From NCBI RefSeq assembly GCF_003596335.1, contig NZ_QZCH01000008.1:82924-146923 (forward strand): a stretch of 64,000 bases of DNA, written 5' to 3'. Both the position numbers and the translations under genes were made by a program. Below, piece by piece: positions 47,209 to 56,909 of this stretch (position 1 is the first letter of the stretch; the number at the start of each line of letters is the position of its first letter). Source of the DNA: Motilimonas pumila. Lineage in GTDB: Bacteria > Pseudomonadota > Gammaproteobacteria > Enterobacterales > CBDFNC01. The notes below the pieces were generated by a model. That model was not told the DNA's origin, did no database searches, and was given only the letters and a program-made list of their open reading frames with translations.

Positions 47209-47436
47209 ATGACACATACTATTTTCATCGTTTTTGTCGCGCTCAGCTTATTTACATTGATGAGGTTTATTCATCAGTCTTGGCAGTACGAAGCGGCAGT
47301 CAAGGCTCGGCCAAGTTATTTTAAGTTTTGGTTTTTAGCAGTATTCAACTTATGCCGAGTTTTGATATTAAAAGACATTGTCAGTTTTAAACGTGCTTAC
47401 CCTACCTTGTTAAATAAACGCGCAGCACATTCATAA
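47209..47436 (+). CDS. Small single-helix membrane protein, unknown function
   Basis: A protein of 75 residues. An N-terminal hydrophobic helix (about 4-19) is followed by an amphipathic, aromatic stretch (SYFKFWFLAVFNLCRVLI) and a basic tail. AAGGA lies just before the ATG, and a strong hairpin follows the stop, so it looks like a complete one-gene unit. No family recognised. Confidence 0.6.
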   Translation: MTHTIFIVFVALSLFTLMRFIHQSWQYEAAVKARPSYFKFWFLAVFNLCRVLILKDIVSFKRAYPTLLNKRAAHS

Positions 47437-47456
47437 CTCTACTCTGAGTGGCGCTT

Positions 47457-47485
47457 TTGGTTGATAAGGCAAGCTTATCAACCAA
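47457..47485. terminator. Terminator between the small membrane protein gene and ybhK
   Basis: TTGGTTGATAAG-GCAAG-CTTATCAACCAA, a perfect 12-bp stem. On the minus strand it is followed by AAAGC, on the plus strand by GGTTT; it sits between convergent genes. Confidence 0.7.
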
Positions 47486-47494
47486 GGTTTCATG

Positions 47495-48484
47495 TCACTT
47501 CTCTATCGCGTTAACTTGCAATCGCAGCATAGTTTCAATTGCCGCGGCCAATTTTTCTCTGTCGTGACGGTGTTTTAAAGTTTCTTCAGCCAGGTCAAAA
47601 TAATGCTCTTGATAATCATCAAGGGCCGCTGCGCCATGGGGGAGAATCACATGGTCAATAAAGGGCGCACCTACCTGCTGTTCACACCATTTTAATTGTT
47701 GGTTTAGAGTGAGCTGATCTGCCGGGCTTTGCTCAGGCACTAAATTAGCAATAAACACCACTGTCGTTTTACGGCTGATAAGGGCTTGCTGAATTTCAGG
47801 TAAGAGTAGCGGCGGCATAATGCTGGTTAAAAAAGACCCAGGCCCTAATATAATCAGCTCTGCTTTTTTTAATGCTTGCACCGCCTCCGCTGTTGCATTA
47901 ACAGCTGGGCTTAATGCGAGCTTGTCTGGAAAGCTTTGCATTTGGTCTACCACCACTTCGCCGTGATAGTTTTTGCCTTCGCGGCAAATCGCCATTAAAT
48001 CGGCAGGTTGTTCGGCCATGGGGAATATATGGCTGGTCACTTTTAGCATGTTCGAGATGAGCTTAATCGCATCAACGGGGCGAACGCAGAGTTGATCTAG
48101 AGCCAACAGCATCAAGTTACCTAAATTGTGACCCGCAAATTCGCCCTCTCCTGGGTAGCGATATTCAAACAACATACTGCCAATGCTGGGCTCGGGAACA
48201 AGCTGGTTAATGCAATTACGCAAGTCCCCCCAAGCAATGCAGTTTTCCGATTGCCTTAAGCGACCGGTTGAGCCACCGTTATCTGTGGTGGTCACAATGC
48301 CGGTTAACTTAGGGCCTAGATATGACAGCGAAGAAAGTAGGCGGCCTAAACCGTGGCCACCGCCAATGGCGGCGACATGTTTATATTGCGCCACGCCTTG
48401 ACCGTCAGGCTGCTGCTGACTTGACGCGCTGAGGGCCGCGCTAAATTGAGCGGCTTGTTGCATGCTGGCTTGGTATTTTTCCAT
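47495..48484 (-). CDS. ybhK: YvcK/YbhK-family putative gluconeogenesis factor
   Basis: Cytosolic protein of 329 residues from ATG 48484, with the CofD-like Rossmann fold. The family motif is AIGGGHGLGRLLSSLSYLG, then TGIVTTTDNGGSTGRLR, AWGDLRNCINQL, GHNLGNLMLLALD and LILGPGSFLTSI. It binds UDP-sugar in Bacillus and is linked to cell-wall and carbon metabolism. In E. coli ybhK also lies beside moaA, as here with narQP-like genes between. The frame extends to TTG 48544; the true start is not certain because neither has a strong ribosome binding site. Confidence 0.9.
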   Translation of the reverse strand: MEKYQASMQQAAQFSAALSASSQQQPDGQGVAQYKHVAAIGGGHGLGRLLSSLSYLGPKLTGIVTTTDNGGSTGRLRQSENCIAWGDLRNCINQLVPEPSIGSMLFEYRYPGEGEFAGHNLGNLMLLALDQLCVRPVDAIKLISNMLKVTSHIFPMAEQPADLMAICREGKNYHGEVVVDQMQSFPDKLALSPAVNATAEAVQALKKAELIILGPGSFLTSIMPPLLLPEIQQALISRKTTVVFIANLVPEQSPADQLTLNQQLKWCEQQVGAPFIDHVILPHGAAALDDYQEHYFDLAEETLKHRHDREKLAAAIETMLRLQVNAIEK

Positions 48485-48621
48485 CACGACCACTTGAGTA
48501 ATAAATACAAGCGAAAAGTTAACGACTTCATCTAGTTGATGCAACCATTAAATCTGTTTTTGATGACAGTTTGTAGACAAATAGTCAATCTGAATCTGTC
48601 TCTTTAGCATTTCATAGGGTG

Positions 48622-49260
48622 CTACCTGTGCGTCTCTAAATATAGCACCGCTGCTTCTACGCGGGATTTTACCGCTAACTTCTTTAATAAACTCTTCACA
48701 TGCACTTTCACCGTGCCCTCAGAAATAAACAAGTTTTCTGCCACTTCTTTATTGCTGTGACCTTTTGCAATTTGTTGCAAAATCTCTGTTTCCCTTTTGG
48801 TTAAGCTGGCAAAAAGGGCATCGATATCTTGGCCTTCGTTAAGACAAGTTAAGTAAGGCTTTATTTCTTCGCTGATAACCTGTTGCCCGGTGGCAGCTCG
48901 TTTTAAGCTGGCTAACAAGGCTTCAGGCTCAGTGTCTTTTAATAAATAGCCATCAGCGCCTTGATTGATTAATTGGATCACGTCTTGTTTGGCGTCTGAT
49001 ACCGTTAAAATAATGATATGGGCGCTGATTTGCTCTGCGCGTAAAGCCTTCAGTGTATCTAAGCCAGACATGCCTTTCATATTCAGGTCGAGTAGGATTA
49101 AATCTGGCTCGTTAGCCAGCGCTTGAGTTAACGCTTCAGTGCCATTACTGGCTTCCGCTACTACGTTAAAATCTGGCTCAAGGGCAAGTAACTGTACGAT
49201 GCCTTTGCGCATTAAGGGATGGTCATCAACCACCATCACGGATAAATTTTTGGTTGTCAT
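48622..49260 (-). CDS. narP: NarL/NarP-family response regulator
   Basis: Cytosolic DNA-binding regulator of 212 residues. The receiver domain has DD at the N-terminus (VVDDHP), phospho-acceptor Asp in LILLDLNMKGMSG and Lys in YLLKDTEPE. The C-terminal LuxR-type helix-turn-helix is TKRETEILQQIAKGHSNKEVAENLFISEGTVKVHVKSLL in outline. It is one base after the sensor gene. Proximity to nap and moa genes and the sensor type make nitrate/nitrite control likely. NarP versus NarL cannot be settled by eye. Confidence 0.87.
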   Translation of the reverse strand: MTTKNLSVMVVDDHPLMRKGIVQLLALEPDFNVVAEASNGTEALTQALANEPDLILLDLNMKGMSGLDTLKALRAEQISAHIIILTVSDAKQDVIQLINQGADGYLLKDTEPEALLASLKRAATGQQVISEEIKPYLTCLNEGQDIDALFASLTKRETEILQQIAKGHSNKEVAENLFISEGTVKVHVKSLLKKLAVKSRVEAAVLYLETHR

Positions 49261-49261
49261 A

Positions 49262-50974
49262 TCATTGCTCTAATTGTTGATAAGGAAAAACCAGTGAAAT
49301 CAAAGTACCACTGTTGGGTCGTGGCTCAATGTTGATTTCACCGCCTAAGTTTTGGGCCCGTTCATGGAGAATACTCAGTCCATAATGGCCTTGTTTTGCT
49401 TGTTCGCCCTCAAAACCTTGGCCATCGTCGCTGATACTGATGGCGATGTTATGGCTGTCCTGGTATTGACATACCACGAGGATTTTTGCTGCGTTGGCGT
49501 GTTTAATGGCGTTTAGCACTGATTCTCGAATGATTTGTAATATGTGAATATGATGCTCGGCTTTTAAGTCATGGTCGTTAATTTGGTACTCCAGTTGTAA
49601 GATGCTTGCAGATTGCTCTTGCAGTTGCTCTAACATAACGGCAATGGCTTCAGATAAATTTGCTTCTTTGATTTGCAACCTAAAGGTTGATAATAACTCG
49701 CGCAGTTGCAAGTAAGCTGCGGCAATGCCTTGATCGATTTCCTCGGCAATGGCGTTTAGGGCTTGGTCATTGTGCGGCTGCTGTACTTGGCGTTTTAAGC
49801 GCGTGCACTGGATCCTTAAATACGACAGCGCCTGAGCGATAGAATCATGCAGCTCTCTGGCGATGATTGCGCGCTCTTCCATTAAAGCCAGTTTTTGGTG
49901 TTGCAATGCATTTTCTTTATTTAACAAGCCTTGAGCAAGGGTGAAAGCCAGGTTATTGCAAACCGTGTTATCCAAAGCTTGTTGGCTGTGCATTGCCAGT
50001 TGGCCTAACTGGCGCTGGCCAATGGTCAACGTTGCATCGGTGTGACAAGCGGCCTCGGCTTGCGAAGGCTGCGGCCCAACCGTAATGGTGCGACTGACCT
50101 CATTGGCGCGGCACAAGGTAAGGGTAATGGCTGAGACTTGCAACTGCTCCTGACACAGATTAAGCAGTTTGTTGAGAGCGGGCTCACTGAGGTCACTGGC
50201 GCTGACTTGTTGCGAGAATTGATACAAAAAAGACATGTTTTGATGGGCTTTGGCCAGTGCATTGGTTTTTTCGTTAACGGCTTGTTCCATTTCCAAGTAC
50301 AGGTGTTTTAGCTCTTGGGCCATGACGGCGACAGCTTGACATAATTGGCCTATCTCTTGGTCTGAAGCGCTGACTTTAGCTTGGTCAAATTGCTTATTTT
50401 GAATTGCTTTAGCGGCGATGATAAGTTGCCGTAACGGAGTGACAATGCGTGTTTTCATCATTTGCAGTAAATAAAGGCAAATAAATAAAATGCTTAAAAT
50501 ACTGCAACTTTGGAACAGAAATATCAGCTTTACTTTGAACTCTGACTGCTGCTGTAAATCCAATACCATATCGTCGATTTGGTCCACAAATTCAGCCACC
50601 TGTAAGCGGTACTCTTGATACTTTCGTGCGTGCAGTAAAGGCTTGAGGTGCTGCCATTGTTGCAGTAGTTGATTGTAATCCTGCTGAATATGGCGAGGCT
50701 GGTGCCAGTTAGTCACGGGTTGTAAGTTATCACCCATTAAGCTGTCTTCAAACTGCACTATTTGCTGTTCTAATAATGGATCATCACTGAGTAAAGAGTG
50801 AGCCAAACGGTAGCTTTGCATTCGTAATGAGCCCGCCACGTTAACCAGTTTGGCATCATTAAGATTGGTACTTTGTAAGGTTAAGCTAAGGCAAGCTTGG
50901 GCCAAGCAAATGGTCAAAATGATGAGTAATGCTCGGCGTAAACTTTTGGTGGCAGAACGATTGTATGTCTTCAA
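49262..50974 (-). CDS. narQ: NarQ/NarX-type nitrate/nitrite sensor kinase
   Basis: Inner-membrane kinase of 570 residues. First helix about 12-32, periplasmic four-helix sensor with the nitrate-binding P-box (NDAKLVNVAGSLRMQSYRLAH), second helix about 145-168, HAMP, a GAF-like central module, then HisKA_3 with ARELHDSIAQALSYL and an HPK7-type ATPase domain (ISDDGQGF, HYGLSILHERA). The start is TTG 50974; no better upstream or downstream start was found. It is divergent from moaA and co-transcribed with the regulator. Confidence 0.92.
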   Translation of the reverse strand: MKTYNRSATKSLRRALLIILTICLAQACLSLTLQSTNLNDAKLVNVAGSLRMQSYRLAHSLLSDDPLLEQQIVQFEDSLMGDNLQPVTNWHQPRHIQQDYNQLLQQWQHLKPLLHARKYQEYRLQVAEFVDQIDDMVLDLQQQSEFKVKLIFLFQSCSILSILFICLYLLQMMKTRIVTPLRQLIIAAKAIQNKQFDQAKVSASDQEIGQLCQAVAVMAQELKHLYLEMEQAVNEKTNALAKAHQNMSFLYQFSQQVSASDLSEPALNKLLNLCQEQLQVSAITLTLCRANEVSRTITVGPQPSQAEAACHTDATLTIGQRQLGQLAMHSQQALDNTVCNNLAFTLAQGLLNKENALQHQKLALMEERAIIARELHDSIAQALSYLRIQCTRLKRQVQQPHNDQALNAIAEEIDQGIAAAYLQLRELLSTFRLQIKEANLSEAIAVMLEQLQEQSASILQLEYQINDHDLKAEHHIHILQIIRESVLNAIKHANAAKILVVCQYQDSHNIAISISDDGQGFEGEQAKQGHYGLSILHERAQNLGGEINIEPRPNSGTLISLVFPYQQLEQ

Positions 50975-51086
50975 ACGGCTTATCTCTAAGGAGGTAAGTT
51001 TAACGTAATACGACCTATTCTAGGCGTTTTTGAGATGATCTGCTGGGATAGCTCTCCAATATTTGCTATACAGAAATAAATGAACT

Positions 51087-51190
51087 CCGAGTTTAACTCG
51101 CCTAAGTCGAAGATATGGCGATTAAACCGTGTCGGAATTATCCGCAAAGGGTGTGGTGAGAAATTGTCATGCCTCCCGAATTTGGAAAGG
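51087..51190 (+). promoter_or_regulatory. Structured moaA leader, candidate Moco riboswitch
   Basis: A long imperfect hairpin (51087-51135) nests CCGA/TCGG outside GTTTAA/TTAAAC and TCGCC/GGCGA, closed by a 14-base loop. A second element places GCCTCCC (51171-51177) opposite the ribosome binding region GGAAAGG (51184-51190) a few bases before the moaA ATG, which could hide the ribosome site. A Moco RNA motif before moaA is known in gammaproteobacteria, and CTCCGA and GCCTCC elements recall it from memory only. Confidence 0.45.
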
Positions 51191-51195
51191 TGTTT

Positions 51196-52176
51196 ATGCC
51201 ACAACTTATCGACAATTATCAGCGTAAGTTTGAATACTTACGGCTGTCCATCACTGATGTGTGTAATTTTAAATGCACCTACTGTTTGCCAAACGGTTAT
51301 AAACCCGAAGGGCGAAAGCAGTTTTTAACTTTGCCCGAAATTAAACAGTTAGTGTCTGTGTTTGCCCAGCTAGGCACCAAGAAAGTGCGCATTACGGGCG
51401 GTGAACCTTCTTTGCGTAAAGACTTTTGCGACATCATTGCGGCTGCTAAACGTACCCAAGGAATAGAAAAAGTCGCGACTACTACCAATGGTTATCGCTT
51501 AGCAAAAGACGCACACGCTTGGCGTGACGCTGGCTTAGACGCGATTAATGTCAGTATTGACAGCTTAGACCCGCGACTTTTTCACCAAATAACCGGTGAA
51601 AACTTGTTTGCTAAAGTGATGGCGGGGGTCGAAACCGCACTCAAGCTGGATTTTCAAGCTGTAAAAGTGAATACCGTGCTAATGCGCCAGCTTAATGCGC
51701 ATCAATTGGGCGAGTTTTTACACTGGATTAAAGATTTACCCGTTCAATTGAGGTTTATCGAGTTAATGCAAACCCATGACAACCATGACCTATTTCAGCA
51801 GCAACACGTGGCGGGCAGTACCATCATGAAGCAGTTGTTAGCACAAGGCTGGGTTGAGAAAATACGTCAGTCTACAGACGGCCCAGCGCGGGTGTTTGCG
51901 CACCCTGATTATGCCGGTGAGGTAGGTTTAATCATGCCTTATGAGGCGCATTTTTGCGACTCTTGCAACCGCTTACGAGTTTCGTCCTTGGGGCGTTTGC
52001 ATTTGTGCTTGTTTGGAGAGCAAGGGGTAGACTTACGCGATTTGTTGCAACACCCCGAGCAAGCCGCTCAATTGCAACAAAGGGTATTGGATGAACTAAA
52101 AACCAAGCGTGTGAGCCATTTTCTGCAACAAGGCGATCTTGGCGGTACCGTTCACTTGGCTTCGATTGGTGGGTAA
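51196..52176 (+). CDS. moaA: GTP 3',8-cyclase MoaA
   Basis: Radical-SAM enzyme that starts molybdenum-cofactor synthesis from GTP. It has 326 residues. The N-terminal cluster cysteines are CNFKCTYC, the C-terminal cluster CDSCNRLRVSSLGRLHLC, and the essential C-terminal Gly-Gly is present (SIGG). SAM-binding ITGGEPSLRKD is intact. I chose ATG 51196 (AAAGG five bases upstream) over 51169, which lies inside the structured leader. It is separate from moaBCDE, which lie beyond nap. Confidence 0.96.
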   Translation: MPQLIDNYQRKFEYLRLSITDVCNFKCTYCLPNGYKPEGRKQFLTLPEIKQLVSVFAQLGTKKVRITGGEPSLRKDFCDIIAAAKRTQGIEKVATTTNGYRLAKDAHAWRDAGLDAINVSIDSLDPRLFHQITGENLFAKVMAGVETALKLDFQAVKVNTVLMRQLNAHQLGEFLHWIKDLPVQLRFIELMQTHDNHDLFQQQHVAGSTIMKQLLAQGWVEKIRQSTDGPARVFAHPDYAGEVGLIMPYEAHFCDSCNRLRVSSLGRLHLCLFGEQGVDLRDLLQHPEQAAQLQQRVLDELKTKRVSHFLQQGDLGGTVHLASIGG

Positions 52177-52312
52177 AGCGTATCTTTTCCGTTTTAACAT
52201 GCTGATTATTTAATAATGTGAACACGGTGTTAGGGAAAAATTGATCTAGCACATAGCGCGCCAGAATATAACCCTTGCGAGGTATAGCCTCGTTTGGGGC
52301 CAGATCCTACAT

Positions 52313-52326
52313 TTAGTCTATATCAA
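52313..52326 (+). promoter_or_regulatory. FNR-like site upstream of napF
   Basis: TTAGT-CTAT-ATCAA. One half matches FNR (TTGAT-N4-ATCAA) perfectly; the other has two mismatches. It lies about 100 bp before napF, where anaerobic control is expected. No convincing NarL/NarP heptamer pair was found. Confidence 0.4.
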
Positions 52327-52419
52327 TAAAAAAGCTGCACTTTGCATTTTGCAACAAAGAGTTAGTTCGTTTTTAACGACGCATAAAAGCTCACTGAGGC
52401 AGCAATATATAGGCAAGCA

Positions 52420-52917
52420 ATGTCATCATCGGTCACGCTGTCACGTCGTCGTTTATTTAAGCGCGACAGTCAGCCATTAATCACTTTGCCTTGGGTTAGC
52501 CTTGAGGTGGATTTTATCGCCAGTTGCACGCGCTGTGAAGCCTGTGTAACTGCGTGTGAAACTAACATAATACGCCACGGTGATGGCGGTTTTCCTACCA
52601 TAGATTTTAGCCAAGGGGAGTGCACGTTCTGCCAGCAATGCGCAGATGCCTGCCCCGAGCCGATTTTTGATACAACTCAAACCGAGCCTTGGCCGCAACA
52701 AAAAGTCGCGGTGAGCCAAGCTTGTCTGGCCCATCAAGGGGTTTATTGTCGCAGTTGCGGCGAGTTGTGCGAACAAGAGGCAATCAGTTTCAAACCCGGC
52801 ATCAGCAGTGTGCCAGACATCAACATCGCAGATTGTACCGGCTGTGGAGCTTGCATTGCGCCTTGTCCCACCCAAGCTATCGCTGTGATACAAACGTCAG
52901 AGGAAGACCATGTCTGA
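52420..52917 (+). CDS. napF: NapF ferredoxin-type iron-sulfur protein
   Basis: Cytosolic maturation factor for NapA, 165 residues. Three clear 4Fe-4S motifs: CTRCEACVTAC, CTFCQQCADACP and CTGCGACIAPCP. An extra cysteine group, CRSCGELC, lies between the second and third. It is the first gene of napFDABC and overlaps napD by 8 bp. The ribosome binding site is weak (AGGC). Confidence 0.92.
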   Translation: MSSSVTLSRRRLFKRDSQPLITLPWVSLEVDFIASCTRCEACVTACETNIIRHGDGGFPTIDFSQGECTFCQQCADACPEPIFDTTQTEPWPQQKVAVSQACLAHQGVYCRSCGELCEQEAISFKPGISSVPDINIADCTGCGACIAPCPTQAIAVIQTSEEDHV

Positions 52918-53185
52918 AGTGAAAGAAGTTCATATTTCAAGTTTGGTGGTGTACACCTCGGTAGAACATGTGGCTGCCGTTGCGCAAGCAATTGAAGCCA
53001 TGCCGGAAGCTGAAATTTATGCTCGAGACGACCAAGGTAAACTGGTGGTCGTGATCGAAAATGAAGGAAAAAAGCACATATTAAACACGGTTGAAACTAT
53101 CAACCAACTGGATCATGTATTGAACACTTCTTTGGTGTATCACCAAGTGGAAGAATTAGTCTCGCAATGTGAGGAAGCACAATGA
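52910..53185 (+). CDS. napD: NapD chaperone
   Basis: Small cytosolic chaperone of 91 residues that binds the NapA twin-arginine signal peptide. N-terminal [14 protein letters not shown] and the [24 protein letters not shown] block are typical of NapD. GAGGAAG precedes the start. It overlaps napF by 8 bp and napA by 4 bp. Confidence 0.93.
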   Translation: MSEVKEVHISSLVVYTSVEHVAAVAQAIEAMPEAEIYARDDQGKLVVVIENEGKKHILNTVETINQLDHVLNTSLVYHQVEELVSQCEEAQ

Positions 53186-55674
53186 AATTTACTCGACGTG
53201 AATTCGTAAAAGCAAACGCAGCCGCCTCGGCCGCGGCCGTCGCTGGCGTATCATTGCCGGCTACTGCCACTAATCTTATCGCCTCAACCGATCAAACTAA
53301 AATAAAATGGGACAAAGCCCCATGCCGTTTTTGTGGCACAGGTTGCAGCGTGATGGTCGGTACCCAAAACGGTAAAGTGGTGGCCACGCAAGGCGACCCT
53401 AAATCGGAAGTGAACAAAGGCTTGAACTGTATTAAAGGCTATTTTCTTTCCAAAATTATGTACGGTAAAGACAGGCTGCAAACGCCTTTGCTGCGTATGA
53501 AAGACGGTAAATACCATAAAAACGGTGACTTCCAGCCGGTTTCATGGGATCAAGCGTTTGACGTGATGGCTGATAAATTCAAGCAATCAATTAAAGAAAA
53601 GGGCCCAACCTCAGTCGGCATGTTTGGTTCGGGACAGTGGACGGTATGGGAAGGTTACGCCGCTGCTAAGCTGATGAAAGCGGGCTTTTTATCGAATAAT
53701 ATCGACCCTAATGCTCGTCACTGTATGGCGTCTGCGGTAGTGGGCTTTATGCGAGCGTTTGGCATCGATGAGCCTATGGGCTGTTACGACGATTTAGAAG
53801 CCGCGGATACCTTTGTATTGTGGGGCTCAAACATGGCGGAAATGCACCCTATCTTGTGGTCTCGATTGACCGACCGCCGCTTATCACACCCCCATGTTAA
53901 AGTGCACGTGCTATCCACTTTTAAACATCGAAGCTTTGAATTAGCGGACAATGGCATGGTCTTTACGCCGCAATCTGACTTAGCCATCTTAAACTACATT
54001 GCCAACTACATAGTGCAAACCGACGCGGTTAACTGGGACTTTGTTAACAAGCACACGGTTTTCAAACGCGGCACCACAGACATAGGCTATGGTTTACGTC
54101 CTGAGCATCCTTTGCAAAAAGCGGCGAAAAACCCAGATAGCGGCGCGATGTCTGCGATGACCTTTGACGAATACAAAGCGTTCTTATCAGAATACACCTT
54201 AGAGAAAACGGTGGAGCTGTCTGGCGTGCCTGCTGATAAATTGGAAGCGCTAGCTAAAGCGTACGCAGATCCAAAACAAAAAGTGACTTCTTTCTGGACC
54301 ATGGGCTTTAACCAACATACCCGTGGCGTGTGGGCGAATAACTCGATTTACAACATTCACCTGTTGATGGGCAAGATTTCAGAGCCGGGTAACAGCCCAT
54401 TCTCGCTCACCGGTCAGCCTTCTGCATGTGGCACCGCACGTGAAGTAGGTACCTTTGCCCACCGTTTACCGGCTGATTTAGTGGTAAATAACCCCAAACA
54501 CCGTGCCACAGCCGAGAAAATTTGGAAGTTGCCAGAAGGCACCATTCCGCCGAAGCCAGGTTATCATGCGGTGCTGCAAAATCGCATGCTTAAAGACGGC
54601 AAGCTAAATGCTTACTGGGTGATGTGTAATAACAACATGCAAGCGGCGCCCAACCTCAACGAAGAAAGCTTACCGGGTTATCGCAACCCTGAAAACTTTA
54701 TTGTCTGTAGTGACCCATATCCCACCGTCACCGCGCAAGCTGCCGACTTAATTTTACCTACCGCCATGTGGGTAGAAAAAGAAGGCGCCTACGGTAACGC
54801 TGAGCGTCGTACTCAATTTTGGCATCAGCAAGTGTCTGCGCCGGGTGAAGCAAAATCTGACTTGTGGCAGTTAATGGAGTTTTCAAAGCGCTTTAAGGTG
54901 GAAGAAGTGTGGCCTGCTGAGCTGATAGCGAAGCAACCTGAAGTGAAAGGTAAAACCTTATTTGACGTGCTTTATAAAAACGGCAACGTTGATGCTTACA
55001 GCCTGGATGAAGTGGCAGAAGACCAGCTAAACGACGAATCTCGCCACTTTGGCTTTTATGTGCAAAAAGGCTTGTTTGAAGAATACGCTGAATTTGGCCG
55101 TGGCCACGGTCATGACTTAGCGCCGTTTGACATGTACCACGAAAAACACGGTCTGCGCTGGCCGGTTGTGGATGGCAAAGAAACCTTATGGCGCTACCGC
55201 GAGGGACACGATCCTTACGTGGCTAAAGGCAAAGGCGTGGACTTTTATGGCAAGCCAGACGGCAAAGCCTTTATCATCGCCACCCCGTTTGAGCCGGCTG
55301 CAGAAGCGCCAGACGAAGAGTTTGATTTGTGGCTCAGCACCGGCCGAGTTTTGGAACACTGGCACTCGGGTACAATGACTCGTCGGGTACCTGAACTTTA
55401 TCGTGCTTTCCCTGATGCTGTGGTGTACATGCACCCGAAAGACGCTGAAAAGCGTAAACTGCGTCGCGGTGATGAAATCGTAGTGCAATCGCGCCGCGGT
55501 GAACTTAAATCACGGGTCGAAACCCGTGGCCGTAACCGTCCTCCTGAAGGTTTGGTTTATATGCCTTGGTTTGATGCTAAGCAGTTAACCAACAAACTGA
55601 CCCTGGATGCAACCGATCCTTTGTCAAAAGAAACCGACTTTAAAAAGTGTGCCGTTAAGGTAATGAAAGCTTAA
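53182..55674 (+). CDS. napA: Periplasmic nitrate reductase catalytic subunit NapA
   Basis: Mo-bis-MGD enzyme that reduces nitrate to nitrite in the periplasm, 830 residues. It has a twin-arginine signal ([20 protein letters not shown]), a 4Fe-4S site [10 protein letters not shown] with the fourth Cys in LNCIKG, and the molybdenum-ligating Cys in [12 protein letters not shown]-terminal molydopterin-binding blocks include [17 protein letters not shown]. It receives electrons from NapC through NapB. Length and motifs are normal. Confidence 0.97.
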   Translation: MKFTRREFVKANAAASAAAVAGVSLPATATNLIASTDQTKIKWDKAPCRFCGTGCSVMVGTQNGKVVATQGDPKSEVNKGLNCIKGYFLSKIMYGKDRLQTPLLRMKDGKYHKNGDFQPVSWDQAFDVMADKFKQSIKEKGPTSVGMFGSGQWTVWEGYAAAKLMKAGFLSNNIDPNARHCMASAVVGFMRAFGIDEPMGCYDDLEAADTFVLWGSNMAEMHPILWSRLTDRRLSHPHVKVHVLSTFKHRSFELADNGMVFTPQSDLAILNYIANYIVQTDAVNWDFVNKHTVFKRGTTDIGYGLRPEHPLQKAAKNPDSGAMSAMTFDEYKAFLSEYTLEKTVELSGVPADKLEALAKAYADPKQKVTSFWTMGFNQHTRGVWANNSIYNIHLLMGKISEPGNSPFSLTGQPSACGTAREVGTFAHRLPADLVVNNPKHRATAEKIWKLPEGTIPPKPGYHAVLQNRMLKDGKLNAYWVMCNNNMQAAPNLNEESLPGYRNPENFIVCSDPYPTVTAQAADLILPTAMWVEKEGAYGNAERRTQFWHQQVSAPGEAKSDLWQLMEFSKRFKVEEVWPAELIAKQPEVKGKTLFDVLYKNGNVDAYSLDEVAEDQLNDESRHFGFYVQKGLFEEYAEFGRGHGHDLAPFDMYHEKHGLRWPVVDGKETLWRYREGHDPYVAKGKGVDFYGKPDGKAFIIATPFEPAAEAPDEEFDLWLSTGRVLEHWHSGTMTRRVPELYRAFPDAVVYMHPKDAEKRKLRRGDEIVVQSRRGELKSRVETRGRNRPPEGLVYMPWFDAKQLTNKLTLDATDPLSKETDFKKCAVKVMKA

Positions 55675-55720
55675 TTACAGCGCTGGCTCAGTACTCAGTA
55701 ACTGAGCCATGGAGGATGAA

Positions 55721-56188
55721 ATGAAAATAAAATTATTAGCCACTGCTCTATGCGCGCTGATGTTAAGTGCACCAAGCTGGAGTGAACAAGATGAAGCGGA
55801 CAACAATGTTAATAACGGTGGCGTGAGCTCGCTGCGTGGCAATGTTGAACTGGATACGCAACAAGATCCAGGTCGCATTAAACAGGTTCAACGAGACCGT
55901 CCAACCATGGATCGTGAATACGTGCATCAGCCGCCGCTGATCCCGCACCAAATTCGCCATTACAAAGTCGACATGGACGCAAACAAGTGTTTGTCTTGCC
56001 ATAGCTGGAAAAACGCCAGTGAAACGGGCGGTACACGCATTAGCCCCACTCACTATGAAACGCGCGATGGCATGACATTGTCTGACGTGTCGCCAAGACG
56101 CTACTTTTGTTTGCAATGTCACGTGCCTCAAGCAGATGCTAAGCCATTGGTTGAAAATGACTTTAAACCTGTTGAGTCGCTCAGATAA
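55721..56188 (+). CDS. napB: Periplasmic nitrate reductase cytochrome subunit NapB
   Basis: Di-haem c-type cytochrome of 155 residues with a Sec signal peptide (LLATALCALMLSAPSWS). The two haem sites are CLSCH and CLQCH; nearby His residues can act as second ligands. ATG 55721 has GGAGG at the right distance; an ATG four codons earlier (55709) does not. It passes electrons to NapA. Confidence 0.94.
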   Translation: MKIKLLATALCALMLSAPSWSEQDEADNNVNNGGVSSLRGNVELDTQQDPGRIKQVQRDRPTMDREYVHQPPLIPHQIRHYKVDMDANKCLSCHSWKNASETGGTRISPTHYETRDGMTLSDVSPRRYFCLQCHVPQADAKPLVENDFKPVESLR

Positions 56189-56208
56189 GTTTAGCTTAAG
56201 GCGTTGAT

Positions 56209-56796
56209 ATGAAAAAAATTATAGCCATAATCAAAAGCTGGTGGCAAACCCTTAGAGCGCCAAGCTCTGCTTCGTTAGGATTTATATTATGCCTAGGTTT
56301 CTTTGGCGGTATTATCTTTTGGGGTGGCTTTAACACTGGCATGGAGGCAACCAACACGGAAGAATTCTGTTCGGGTTGTCATGAAGTTATCGTTGAAGAA
56401 ATCAAGGAAACGATCCATTATTCAAACCGCTCTGGCGTTAGAGCCATTTGTTCGGATTGTCATGTGCCCCATAACTGGAGCGACAAAATAGTACGTAAAG
56501 TGCAAGCCAGTAAAGAGCTGGTGGCTTGGGCAATGGGTAACATTGACACGCCTGAAAAGTTCTACGAACGCCGTCGTCACTTGGCTGATCGCGAATGGGA
56601 CCGAATGAAGAAGAACAACTCACAAGAGTGCCGTAATTGTCACGAGTTTGAGTTTATGGACTTCTCCATTCAAGGCAATCGCAGTGTGAAAATGCACTCA
56701 ACCGCCTTGGCCAGTGGTGATAAAACCTGTATCGATTGTCATAAAGGTATTGCTCACGAGCTGCCCGATATGACAGGCGTGTCCGGTTGGCACTAA
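56209..56796 (+). CDS. napC: NapC tetra-haem quinol dehydrogenase
   Basis: Inner-membrane NapC/NirT protein of 195 residues. One N-terminal helix (about 22-42, LGFILCLGFFGGIIFWGGF) anchors a periplasmic domain with four haem motifs: CSGCH, CSDCH, CRNCH and CIDCH. It oxidises quinol and reduces NapB. It is the last gene of the operon; napG and napH are absent, so this route is the only one visible. Confidence 0.96.
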   Translation: MKKIIAIIKSWWQTLRAPSSASLGFILCLGFFGGIIFWGGFNTGMEATNTEEFCSGCHEVIVEEIKETIHYSNRSGVRAICSDCHVPHNWSDKIVRKVQASKELVAWAMGNIDTPEKFYERRRHLADREWDRMKKNNSQECRNCHEFEFMDFSIQGNRSVKMHSTALASGDKTCIDCHKGIAHELPDMTGVSGWH

Positions 56797-56825
56797 GCTT
56801 ATCGATAAACAGGTCATAGCGCACA

Positions 56826-56856
56826 AATAAGGCGGCCATAGCCGCCTTATTATTTT
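56826..56856 (+). terminator. nap operon terminator
   Basis: AATAAGGCGGC-CATA-GCCGCCTTATT, an 11-bp stem, followed by ATTTTC. Confidence 0.9.
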
Positions 56857-56909
56857 CGCAAGCTTTGCTTTCAAAGCCTGTCATGCCATAGTTAACACTG
56901 TCTTTTGCA

